Source: Bacteriovoracaceae bacterium
Lineage (GTDB): Bacteria; Bdellovibrionota; Bacteriovoracia; Bacteriovoracales; Bacteriovoracaceae
Direction of reading: 5' to 3'
Assembly: GCA_016786485.1 (NCBI GenBank)
Contig: JAEUWD010000016.1
Location: forward strand, 1-40,929
DNA: 40,929 bases
Each line of letters begins with the position of its first letter. The stretch's first letter is position 1. Shown in pieces: positions 1 through 5,524 of the stretch. The position numbers and the translations under genes were made by a program. The notes under the pieces were generated by a model. The model was not told the origin of the DNA, made no database searches, and saw nothing but the letters and a program-made list of their open reading frames with translations.

Positions 1-89
1 TAAAAATCACGGGACTCATTCTAAAACCTTTCTCGCGCGAACAAATTCTCACCACCATTAAATTGGCATTAGGAGAAGTTAAGCAGTGA
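1..89 (+). CDS. C-terminal end of a response-regulator receiver domain (partial)
   Basis: The window opens inside a reading frame that ends with TGA at 87-89. The visible 28 residues contain LILKPFSREQI, which matches the last strand of a CheY-like receiver: the invariant Lys followed by Pro-Phe, then the final helix. Nothing else of the protein is visible, so any output domain upstream is unknown, but nothing follows the receiver. The stop overlaps the GTG start of the next receiver gene (GTGA at 86-89), which implies translational coupling and one transcript. Confidence 0.75.
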   Translation, partial: KITGLILKPFSREQILTTIKLALGEVKQ

Positions 90-532
90 ACGCAGAGGCA
101 GAAAATATTTCTAATGGATTTAACGTCTTGATCGTAGATGACGAACAAAAGATTTGTAATCTGATCAAGGTGTTTTTATCTATGTCGCCTGAGTTCGATA
201 AAATCGTAACTGCCAATAATTCACTTCAGGCGATCCAAAAAATACAAAATCAACGCTTCGATTTAGTTATCGCAGATTTTAAAATGGAAGGAAGAACAGG
301 GATTGAACTTATCCATCAAATTGCGAAGGCCTATCAGAACAACCCAATCAAATACATGCTCATTTCCGGAGCTCTTCAAAAAGAAGATGTTCAACTAGCG
401 ATCAACAGCGGTATCAAACACATCGTGGTAAAACCTTTTTCACGTAATCAATTGCTCTCGAAAGTTTACGAGGTCATGAATATTACTGAACCAGCAGGTA
501 ATCACAGTAAAGACGAATCAGAAGATCAATAA
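86..532 (+). CDS. Single-domain response regulator (CheY-like receiver)
   Basis: A 148-residue protein made almost only of a receiver domain (about residues 13-132). The acidic pair is D18-D19, the phosphoacceptor is D64 in VIADFKMEG, the switch Ser is S94 in LISGA and the conserved Lys is K116 in VVKPFS. No output domain follows, only a short acidic tail, so it probably acts by protein-protein contact in a phosphorelay. The start is GTG with AGGAGA about ten bases upstream. It overlaps the end of another receiver gene, so two receivers are produced in tandem. The cognate kinase is not in view. Confidence 0.9.
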   Translation: MNAEAENISNGFNVLIVDDEQKICNLIKVFLSMSPEFDKIVTANNSLQAIQKIQNQRFDLVIADFKMEGRTGIELIHQIAKAYQNNPIKYMLISGALQKEDVQLAINSGIKHIVVKPFSRNQLLSKVYEVMNITEPAGNHSKDESEDQ

Positions 533-801
533 AAGCGTGATGGTTTTTTACGGCTTGGGCCTAACATCTTAAGTAGATTAAGAAAATCATGCTCATCACT
601 ACCTACAACGTTGTAGGCAAGATAAGAATATTTATCAACGAAGCGATACTGACCGATTTTGAACAACTCAATATCGTGTAATAAACAAAGCTTTATTTTA
701 TGTGAGCGACCTTCTTCGCGATAAACAAATGCATCAAAAACAGGGACCGTTTCAGGTAGCTGGAACAAGTGCTTACAAATAACACATTGATGTTTGCTCA
801 T
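526..801 (-). CDS. Small CxxC/CxxH putative zinc-binding protein
   Basis: A 91-residue protein of unrecognised family. C6-x-x-C9 near the N-terminus and C39-x-x-H42 further on could form one zinc site of treble-clef or zinc-ribbon type; this is inferred from the spacing only. There is no signal peptide or membrane segment, so it should be cytoplasmic. Its 3' end overlaps the convergent receiver gene by seven bases. It is divergent from the ArsC-like gene at 912, and the 110-base gap between them contains a perfect palindrome. Confidence 0.6.
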   Translation of the reverse strand: MSKHQCVICKHLFQLPETVPVFDAFVYREEGRSHKIKLCLLHDIELFKIGQYRFVDKYSYLAYNVVGSDEHDFLNLLKMLGPSRKKPSRFY

Positions 802-858
802 GCCCTCTTATCGGTCCTTGCCCAATTATTATTTACTAATTCCCAAAATTCGTTTAAA

Positions 859-870
859 TTAGCTAGCTAA
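859..870. promoter_or_regulatory. Perfect 12-bp palindrome in a divergent intergenic region
   Basis: TTAGCTAGCTAA is a perfect palindrome lying between two divergent genes (starts at 801 minus and 912 plus). A related, less symmetric TTAACTAGCTTTTTAA follows about ten bases later. The position fits a repressor operator, but no regulator can be assigned. Confidence 0.3.
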
Positions 871-911
871 GTATTTAATTTAACTAGCTTTTTAAAATCA
901 AGGACTTAGCG

Positions 912-1277
912 ATGATTCGAATGTATGGGATACCTAATTGTGACACGGTTAAAAAGGCCAAGGCGCATCTATTTCAATTAGGTGTGAATGACTTGGAATT
1001 CGTGAATCTGAAGACCGTAATCCCTACTGAAGAGCTTATACTCCAATGGAAACGTGCCTTTGAAGGTCAGTGGCCAGTAAATACCAAAGGTCCAACCTAC
1101 CGTAAAATTAAAGAGAAATTTGAAGCTGCCAACGATAAAGCAAAAATCAAAATACTCCAAGAAAATACCTCGGCCATTAAACGTCCTATTCTCGAAGTGC
1201 ATGGAAAAATCGTGTCTGTTGGTTATAACGAAACGAAATATTCTCAAGCGATTCGACTCAAAAACAAGGATGACTAA
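912..1277 (+). CDS. ArsC/Spx-family (YffB-like) reductase-type protein
   Basis: A 121-residue thioredoxin-fold protein of the ArsC/Spx/YffB family. The N-terminus has the family signature GIPNCDTVKKA with a single Cys at the active-site position. The middle WPVNTKGPTYRK and the RPILE segment near residue 90 match the substrate-side loops of the family. Length is normal for the group. YffB members are presumed glutathione-dependent reductases of unproven substrate, and Spx members bind RNA polymerase. The single Cys and the NCDTVKKA context fit YffB better than Spx (CxxC). AAGGAC lies upstream of ATG. The gene is convergent with oxyR, with only four bases between the stops. Confidence 0.8.
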   Translation: MIRMYGIPNCDTVKKAKAHLFQLGVNDLEFVNLKTVIPTEELILQWKRAFEGQWPVNTKGPTYRKIKEKFEAANDKAKIKILQENTSAIKRPILEVHGKIVSVGYNETKYSQAIRLKNKDD

Positions 1278-1281
1278 TAAA

Positions 1282-2235
1282 CTAAAGCTTAATCACTTGG
1301 ATTTTTTTGCGTTCAAATGATTTCTGAACCGACTTCGGTAACGAATCTAATATGGTTAAGGCCATCCCACCTAATATATCCGCTTTCCACTGTTCTCTTC
1401 GGTAAACTAAACTTACTTCTCGCGCCGGTGCTGGATTCTCAAATTCCCGAATATATTTTTGTGTTTCGTTATGACCTAATTGCTCAACAAAAAGTTGTGG
1501 AACGAGAGTATAGCCTCGGCCGCTTTTCACTAAATGACAAAGCGTTTCGAGATTACCGCTTTCAAATTGAATATTACGATAGACACCCTTATTCTTTCGA
1601 TTGAGTGAGCACACTCTCACCACTTGATTGCGCAAGCAATGCCCATCCTCCATTAGCCACAATTCAGAACCGTCTAATTCTTCTTCTTTGATTTTTTTTC
1701 TTTTCGAAAGTTGATGTTCTTGGCTGACATAAACTAAAAAATTTTCATAGAAGAGCACCTGCTCGATTAAACCACTCTCCCCTAAGGGTGTAGCAAGTAT
1801 TCCAGCATCCAATTTATCTTGATTGAGATAATCAATAATTTCATTTGTTTTAAGTTCATTAATTTTAAGATTTACCTTGGGGTATTTTTCAGAAAAATCT
1901 TTTAAAAATAACGGTAAAACGTAAGGCGCTAGAGTGGGAATAATGCCTAATGAGAATTCTCCGCTGATTTCATTTTCTGATTTTTTTGCTAGGTCCATTA
2001 ACTTATGTTGTTCGCGCAAAATAATTTTGGCCTGTTCAATAAAAAGTAACCCCTTCGATGTTGGCACTATGGGTTTTTTGATGCGGTCAAAGAGAATAAA
2101 ACCTATCTCATCTTCAACCTTTTGAATTTGCATACTTAAGCTGGGTTGCGACACATGACAAGCTTCAGCCGCTTTCCCAAAATGACGAAGCTCTGCGACT
2201 TTCACAATGTATTCAAGTTGCGTAAAACTGGGCAT
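1282..2235 (-). CDS. oxyR: OxyR, LysR-type peroxide-sensing activator
   Basis: A 317-residue LysR-type regulator. The N-terminal winged helix-turn-helix contains LRHFGKAAEACHVSQPSLS, very close to E. coli OxyR. The regulatory domain has the redox pair C200 and C209 in MEDGHCLRNQVVRVC, matching the C199/C208 disulfide pair of E. coli OxyR in position and spacing. H2O2 oxidises this pair and switches on target genes. The start chosen is ATG at 2235, where GAGG precedes by four bases and the protein begins like other OxyR proteins. A TTG nine codons upstream is in frame but would put the ribosome site inside the gene. It is divergent from ahpC, the expected target. Confidence 0.95.
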   Translation of the reverse strand: MPSFTQLEYIVKVAELRHFGKAAEACHVSQPSLSMQIQKVEDEIGFILFDRIKKPIVPTSKGLLFIEQAKIILREQHKLMDLAKKSENEISGEFSLGIIPTLAPYVLPLFLKDFSEKYPKVNLKINELKTNEIIDYLNQDKLDAGILATPLGESGLIEQVLFYENFLVYVSQEHQLSKRKKIKEEELDGSELWLMEDGHCLRNQVVRVCSLNRKNKGVYRNIQFESGNLETLCHLVKSGRGYTLVPQLFVEQLGHNETQKYIREFENPAPAREVSLVYRREQWKADILGGMALTILDSLPKSVQKSFERKKIQVIKL

Positions 2236-2244
2236 AAAACCTCG

Positions 2245-2259
2245 ATAGTTAAATTCTAT
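2245..2259. promoter_or_regulatory. oxyR operator: Candidate OxyR/LysR operator ATAG-N7-CTAT
   Basis: ATAGTTAAATTCTAT is an inverted repeat of the form ATAG-N7-CTAT, the half-site form described for OxyR (ATAGNT elements). It lies ten bases before the oxyR ATG and just upstream of the ahpC -10, so one bound dimer could repress oxyR and activate ahpC. A second pair of ATAGNT elements expected next to it is not well preserved. The regulatory role is inference from motif and position. Confidence 0.6.
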
Positions 2260-2276
2260 CAATTCATAAATATAAT
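2248..2276 (+). promoter_or_regulatory. Candidate ahpC promoter
   Basis: A perfect TATAAT at 2271-2276 stands in front of ahpC. At 17-bp spacing, the -35 position (2248-2253, GTTAAA) is poor and falls inside the ATAG-N7-CTAT palindrome. A weak -35 overlapped by an activator site is what an OxyR-dependent promoter needs. No transcript data are available. Confidence 0.5.
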
Positions 2277-2342
2277 ATATTTTATTTATATATCAAGATC
2301 AACGAATATGGGAAAGTCAAAACTTAATCAAAGGAGATACAC

Positions 2343-2879
2343 ATGTTAGGTATTGGTAAAAAGTTCCCAGAATTTAAAATGAAAGCAACAGTTTCAAACG
2401 ACTTAAAAACCGCATTTGAAGAAGTAAGTAATAACACTTATCGCGGCAAATGGCTGGTGGTTTTCTTCTACCCTAAAGATTTTACTTTCGTTTGCCCAAC
2501 CGAAATTAAAGGCTTTTCTGAATTAAACAAGGAATTCAAGGATCGTGATGCCCAGATTTTAACTGGTAGCGTGGATTCCGAATTTGTTCACTTAGCATGG
2601 AGACAAAGTCACGAGGATCTCAAAAAACTTCCTTTCCCAATGCTAGCTGACGTTAAGAGAGAATTGACTAGCGCCCTTGGTATTCTAGATGAAAACGAAG
2701 GTGTTGCTCAACGTGCGACATATATTGTCGACCCTGACGGTATCATTCGTTTCGTTTACGTCACAGACTTAAGTGTCGGAAGAAACCCAAAAGAAGTTCT
2801 ACGTGTACTCGATGGATTACAAACTGATGAACTTTGTCCATGTAACTGGGAAAAAGGTAAAGAGACGATTAAAGTCTAA
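2343..2879 (+). CDS. ahpC: AhpC-type peroxiredoxin
   Basis: A 178-residue 2-Cys peroxiredoxin of the AhpC/TSA family. The peroxidatic Cys is C51 in FTFVCPTE, and the C-terminus carries C165-Pro-C167 followed by Asn-Trp. That pair matches the resolving cysteines of the mycobacterial AhpC type, which is reduced by AhpD instead of AhpF. It should reduce H2O2 and organic hydroperoxides in the cytoplasm. AAGGAG at 2331-2336 sets the ATG. The next gene, ahpD, starts nine bases after the stop, so the oxidant-scavenging enzyme and its reductant partner are in one operon, divergent from oxyR. Confidence 0.95.
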   Translation: MLGIGKKFPEFKMKATVSNDLKTAFEEVSNNTYRGKWLVVFFYPKDFTFVCPTEIKGFSELNKEFKDRDAQILTGSVDSEFVHLAWRQSHEDLKKLPFPMLADVKRELTSALGILDENEGVAQRATYIVDPDGIIRFVYVTDLSVGRNPKEVLRVLDGLQTDELCPCNWEKGKETIKV

Positions 2880-2888
2880 GGAGTTGTT

Positions 2889-3416
2889 ATGAGTTTAGAT
2901 TTTTTTAAAGATTCACTAAAAGATTATGCCAAAGACATTAAACTTAATCTTTCATCTATCTTAACACCAGAAGGTGCTCCTGGTTTAAATGAATCGCAAA
3001 TCTGGAGTACGGCCCTGGCTTGTGTTTACGCGACAAATAATCAGCCATTAAAAGAAGTTTTTGAAAGCGAAGCTGTTACCCATTTAGCGCCAGAATATAT
3101 AGAACCCGCTAAGGGTGCTGCAACGTTGATGGCGATGAATAATGTGTATTATCGTTTTTTACATCTCTCTGAGAATAAAGAATTTTCAAAAATGCCAGCG
3201 CGCCTACGCATGAATTTTATTGGAAAACCTGGCATTGCCAAGGTGGACTTTGAACTGATGTGCCTGGCCGTTTCGGCAATTGCAGGTTGTGGCTTATGTA
3301 TCAACTCCCACATACATGAGGTCACTAAAGCTGGTTTAAGTTTAGAAGGCGCCCAATCGAGTATTCGTATTGCAGCTGTGGTCAACGCTAGCGCTCAAGC
3401 TCAGTGGCTTAATTAA
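2889..3416 (+). CDS. ahpD: AhpD alkylhydroperoxidase-family reductase
   Basis: A 175-residue protein with the AhpD signature. E122 is in the VDFELM segment, C134-G-L-C137 is the redox pair and H141 follows in CINSH, matching the Glu/Cys-x-x-Cys/His proton-relay arrangement of mycobacterial AhpD. In that system AhpD passes electrons from lipoylated proteins to AhpC. The SD AAGGAG overlaps the ahpC stop codon, which implies coupled expression. A strong hairpin terminator follows the stop. Length matches the family. No lipoyl donor gene is in the window. Confidence 0.93.
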   Translation: MSLDFFKDSLKDYAKDIKLNLSSILTPEGAPGLNESQIWSTALACVYATNNQPLKEVFESEAVTHLAPEYIEPAKGAATLMAMNNVYYRFLHLSENKEFSKMPARLRMNFIGKPGIAKVDFELMCLAVSAIAGCGLCINSHIHEVTKAGLSLEGAQSSIRIAAVVNASAQAQWLN

Positions 3417-3424
3417 ATTGACTA

Positions 3425-3458
3425 AACGCCGAGAACCTTCGCTCGGCGTTTTTCCTTT
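3425..3458 (+). terminator. Rho-independent terminator of oxyR-regulon operon ahpC-ahpD
   Basis: AACGCCGAG (3425-3433) pairs perfectly with CTCGGCGTT (3442-3450) around an eight-base loop and is followed by a T-rich run. It sits about ten bases after the ahpD stop on the same strand. Confidence 0.9.
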
Positions 3459-3494
3459 TTAAAATAAAGAGGAGAAGGTCCTCACCCTCTCCTC
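3459..3494 (-). terminator. Terminator of the small peptide gene (minus strand)
   Basis: Stem arms at 3485-3494 and 3469-3478 pair over ten positions. One pair is G-U when read as minus-strand RNA, but A-C (unpaired) when read as plus-strand RNA. A T-rich stretch (TTTATTTTA on the minus strand) follows. Both facts orient the terminator to the minus strand, ending the 28-codon gene at 3503-3589. It lies back to back with the ahpD terminator. Confidence 0.75.
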
Positions 3495-3502
3495 CCAGGC
3501 GT

Positions 3503-3589
3503 TTACTGATTCATTAAATCTAATAAGCTCAATACCAGATTGAGAATAGCTTCAATGATTTTCAACGCCTTGATCAGCTTTTCATCCAT
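3503..3589 (-). CDS. 28-residue amphipathic helical peptide, candidate type I toxin
   Basis: The sequence encodes MDEKLIKALKIIEAILNLVL followed by SLLDLMNQ. Polar residues recur every three to four positions (E3/K4, K7, K10, E13, N17, S21, D24, N27/Q28) with Leu/Ile/Val between, which gives a long amphipathic helix. Size and pattern resemble the type I membrane toxins TisB and ZorO of E. coli (compared from memory, not aligned). AAGGAGG stands seven bases before ATG, a near-ideal ribosome site, and a minus-strand terminator follows the TAA. In the mRNA, the leader CCUUCC-UUU-AUGG can pair with CCAU-GGAAGG, so part of the SD is masked. An opposite-strand RNA candidate at about 3702-3784 carries antisense copies of its SD and codons 3-8. 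Toxicity is inference. Confidence 0.7.
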   Translation of the reverse strand: MDEKLIKALKIIEAILNLVLSLLDLMNQ

Positions 3590-3599
3590 GAATTTTCCT

Positions 3600-3626
3600 C
3601 CTTCCATGGTGAACCATAAAGGAAGG
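3600..3626 (-). promoter_or_regulatory. SD-masking hairpin in the leader of the 28-residue peptide mRNA
   Basis: In the minus-strand RNA, CCUUCC (3621-3626) pairs with GGAAGG (3600-3605), and AUGG pairs with CCAU around a UUCA tetraloop, with three U left bulged. The paired GGAAGG overlaps the AAGGAGG ribosome site at 3597-3603. Such leaders, which keep translation low until processing, are typical of type I toxin mRNAs. The pairing is seen by eye and no energy was computed. Confidence 0.55.
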
Positions 3627-3651
3627 AAATAGGAATCAAGCTAAGTTCTTA

Positions 3652-3657
3652 ATAATA
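3652..3657 (-). promoter_or_regulatory. Possible -10 element of the small peptide mRNA
   Basis: TATTAT on the minus strand, about 63 bases upstream of the peptide ATG. It would place the RNA start near 3645, just before the SD-masking hairpin. No convincing -35 is visible, so this is only the best candidate. Confidence 0.3.
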
Positions 3658-3686
3658 TTCTCATTTACCTAAATAGATGATTTTTG

Positions 3687-3695
3687 TGCTAGTAT
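3687..3695 (+). promoter_or_regulatory. Extended -10 promoter of the candidate antitoxin RNA
   Basis: TGCTAGTAT fits an extended -10 (TG-N-TAGTAT) and would start RNA near 3702. The -35 region is poor, which extended -10 promoters tolerate. The same TG-N-TAGTAT form precedes the other small-RNA candidate in this window. Confidence 0.45.
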
Positions 3696-3701
3696 TAGCT
3701 T

Positions 3702-3784
3702 ACCTCCTTCCATGCATTTACTTGGAAGCGCCTTGATTAGCTTTTATTCCAAAAATCCTCGCTCTGACGAGGATTTTTATTTTC
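3702..3784 (+). ncRNA. Candidate antisense RNA (antitoxin) to the 28-residue peptide mRNA
   Basis: A roughly 80-nt RNA is predicted between an extended -10 and a strong terminator hairpin. Two segments are antisense to the peptide mRNA: 3703-3714 (CCTCCTTCCATG) repeats 3597-3608 exactly, so it complements the peptide SD region over 12 bases, and 3729-3745 repeats 3566-3582 with 16 of 17 matches, so it complements codons 3-8. CTTCCA/TGGAAG (3707-3712/3723-3728) could form a 5' stem-loop that leaves the second segment free. The two segments lie in the opposite order from a simple full-length antisense, so they cannot pair at once in one continuous duplex. Divergent antitoxin RNAs with partial complementarity are known from zor/orz and tisB/istR. 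Confidence 0.55.
3751..3784. terminator. Strong bidirectional terminator
   Basis: AAAAATCCTCG (3751-3761) pairs perfectly over 11 bases with CGAGGATTTTT (3768-3778) around CTCTGA. T-rich flanks lie on both strands. It can end the candidate antisense RNA on the plus strand and the SpoU methyltransferase gene on the minus strand, insulating the small peptide gene from read-through. Confidence 0.9.
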
Positions 3785-3799
3785 TAGCTATACTGAATT

Positions 3800-4540
3800 T
3801 CATTTTTGAATTTGACGATAGACTTCACTCAGAATAACACTGGTGGCACTCGCGACGTTGAGACTCTCAACTAAACCGGTACCGGGAATAACTAAACTTT
3901 TAGGGATTTTTTTTAAGAGCTCCGGGCTTAAACCATAACGTTCTTCGCCCATAAAAATCACTACTCGATTTGGAAATTGCGTTTTGTACAATGATAAAGC
4001 ACCACTATGTGAAGAGGTGGCATATAACTCAAATTGATTTTTCTTGAACAGTTCAATCGACTTCATGAAATCTTTTTCAAAAATAAATTTAAGCCCTTCT
4101 CCCCCACCTTCAGCGGTTCGAAAAGCTGCGGAAGAAAAAAGCTGTTCTGATTCATTCACCATCAAAGCATCCACTCCGAAGTGAGCGGCTATTCGCATGA
4201 TGGCCCCTAAATTATGCGGATTCTTGACCCCTTGTAGCGCGACCACTAAACACTTGGCCGGAAGTTTTTTAAGATATTCTGAAAGCGTATAAAGTTCTGG
4301 CTTAACAAATAAGGCACAAACCCCTTCATGATGAGTCGAACGAGAAATCTTCTCCACTTTTTCGGCTTCAACGATATGATAAGCGAGCTTATTTTTTACA
4401 CAATAATCAACTACGGGCTTCATGGTCTTAAGTAATTCTTTCGTCAGGTGAATCTTAATCAGTTCATTTGGACGTTGTTTAAACGCACTTAAGACGGCAT
4501 GGACACCTACAATATTCATTTCGCTTTTATCAGTTCTCAT
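3800..4540 (-). CDS. SpoU/TrmH-family RNA 2'-O-methyltransferase (RlmB-like)
   Basis: A 246-residue SPOUT enzyme. The N-terminal part MNIVGVHAVLSAF resembles the L30e-like substrate-binding domain of RlmB. The catalytic trefoil-knot domain has motif 1 (LQGVKNPHNLGAIMRIA), motif 2 (IFMGEERYGLSPELL) and motif 3 (IPGTGLVESLNVASATSV), with the motif 1 Asn and Arg in place. It should methylate a ribose 2'-OH in rRNA or tRNA; the exact target cannot be read from sequence. ATG at 4540 is preferred because AGGAAG lies nine bases upstream. A TTG at 4576 in the same frame would overlap the divergent RlmM-like gene. Confidence 0.88.
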   Translation of the reverse strand: MRTDKSEMNIVGVHAVLSAFKQRPNELIKIHLTKELLKTMKPVVDYCVKNKLAYHIVEAEKVEKISRSTHHEGVCALFVKPELYTLSEYLKKLPAKCLVVALQGVKNPHNLGAIMRIAAHFGVDALMVNESEQLFSSAAFRTAEGGGEGLKFIFEKDFMKSIELFKKNQFELYATSSHSGALSLYKTQFPNRVVIFMGEERYGLSPELLKKIPKSLVIPGTGLVESLNVASATSVILSEVYRQIQK

Positions 4541-4557
4541 CTTAAGTGACTTCCTAG

Positions 4558-4563
4558 TATAAT
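4558..4563 (+). promoter_or_regulatory. -10 element placing a leaderless start for the RlmM-like gene
   Basis: TATAAT ends seven bases before the ATG at 4571. Transcription would therefore start at or next to the A of ATG. No SD is visible upstream, which fits a leaderless mRNA. Confidence 0.4.
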
Positions 4564-4570
4564 CAATTCT

Positions 4571-5476
4571 ATGCAAGTCTATTATGCTCCAGAAAATTAT
4601 GCTCTTGAACTAAAAAAAGAGCTGGCACTCAAAAAGGTGAAAATCCTTCACGACCACGCCACCCTTTTTGTCACTGATGACGTTACTGACCAAACGATTT
4701 ACTGGAAACAAGACTACGGCTTGGACGCACAAATCCTTCATTTTAACTCTGTTGGTGATGCGGTAAAATTACTGAAGCAATACAAGGTGAAGTGGACACA
4801 CTGGTCGCTCACAAATCACCGTCGCGCAGAACTGATTTTATCCCAAATCAATACACCAAAAGCTAAGATTCATGATTTTCCGGCCCGCGCGGACAAAACT
4901 AATTATGGCTGTTTTTCATTAGTCGATCAAAACACCATGATTGTGAGTGCCCAATTACAACATCCTTTCCCTTTAGGGGTGGTTGAATTCAGCGCCACCA
5001 AAGAACCACCATCGCGGGCCTATCTCAAGCTTTGGGAATTTTTAAGTCTAAGCCAGGCCTCACTCTCCGATATTCAAAATACTTTGGATGTGGGATCGGC
5101 CCCAGGTGGATGGACTTGGGTCTTAGCTGATTTTAGTCAAAAAGTTTTTAGTGTGGATAAAGCTGATCTGGATGCATCAATTTTAAAAAATAAAAAAGTG
5201 AAATACCTTAATCAAAGCGCCTTCGCACTCAAGCCAGAAGAGATTGGCCCAATTGATTGGTTCTGTTCCGATATCATCTGTTATCCAGATAAATTGTATC
5301 AGCTCGTTCAAAATTGGATGGCATCAAGCCTGGTTAAGAATTTTGTTTGTACGATTAAATTTCAAGGCGAGACGGACTTTGAAGCAATTGAGAAGTTTGC
5401 AGCTATTCCTGGTTCAAGCGTCCAGCATCTCTATCATAATAAGCACGAGTTAACTTGGAGCTTACAGCAAAAATAA
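4571..5476 (+). CDS. rlmM: RlmM-like 23S rRNA 2'-O-ribose methyltransferase
   Basis: A 301-residue protein with a divergent N-terminal domain and a C-terminal RrmJ/FtsJ-type methyltransferase domain. The SAM loop LDVGSAPGGWTW is clear. The catalytic K-D-K-E set is present: Lys in RAYLKLWE, Asp in WFCSDII, Lys in CTIKFQGE and Glu in HELTW. E. coli RlmM methylates C2498 of 23S rRNA, so the same reaction is likely here, though the protein is somewhat shorter than the E. coli enzyme. It is divergent from another ribose methyltransferase gene. No SD is visible and a TATAAT sits just upstream, so the mRNA may be leaderless. Confidence 0.82.
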   Translation: MQVYYAPENYALELKKELALKKVKILHDHATLFVTDDVTDQTIYWKQDYGLDAQILHFNSVGDAVKLLKQYKVKWTHWSLTNHRRAELILSQINTPKAKIHDFPARADKTNYGCFSLVDQNTMIVSAQLQHPFPLGVVEFSATKEPPSRAYLKLWEFLSLSQASLSDIQNTLDVGSAPGGWTWVLADFSQKVFSVDKADLDASILKNKKVKYLNQSAFALKPEEIGPIDWFCSDIICYPDKLYQLVQNWMASSLVKNFVCTIKFQGETDFEAIEKFAAIPGSSVQHLYHNKHELTWSLQQK

Positions 5477-5477
5477 A

Positions 5478-5508
5478 AAAGGCCAGCTTTAAGGCCGGCC
5501 TTTTCTCT
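5478..5508 (+). terminator. Terminator after the RlmM-like gene
   Basis: GGCCAGC (5481-5487) pairs with GCCGGCC-type arm 5494-5500, with one mismatch, and TTTTCTC follows. It lies directly after the stop, between convergent genes; the A-rich 5' flank means it may also act on the minus strand. Confidence 0.75.
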
Positions 5509-5524
5509 TAGTATTCTTTAAAGA

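Noticed and set aside
978-1247. 89-codon minus-strand frame opposite the ArsC/Spx-like gene
   Set aside because: It lies wholly inside a gene with clear family motifs, and its translation matches no pattern.
1282-2262. OxyR starting at TTG 2262
   Set aside because: The GAGG site four bases before the ATG at 2235 and the family N-terminus favour the shorter protein.
3690-3760. Second copy of the small toxin gene on the minus strand
   Set aside because: A CATGGAAGGAGG ribosome-site-like sequence and a KLIKAL-like codon run are present, but the order is reversed and no open frame follows the ribosome site. It is better read as an antisense RNA, though a gene fossil cannot be excluded.
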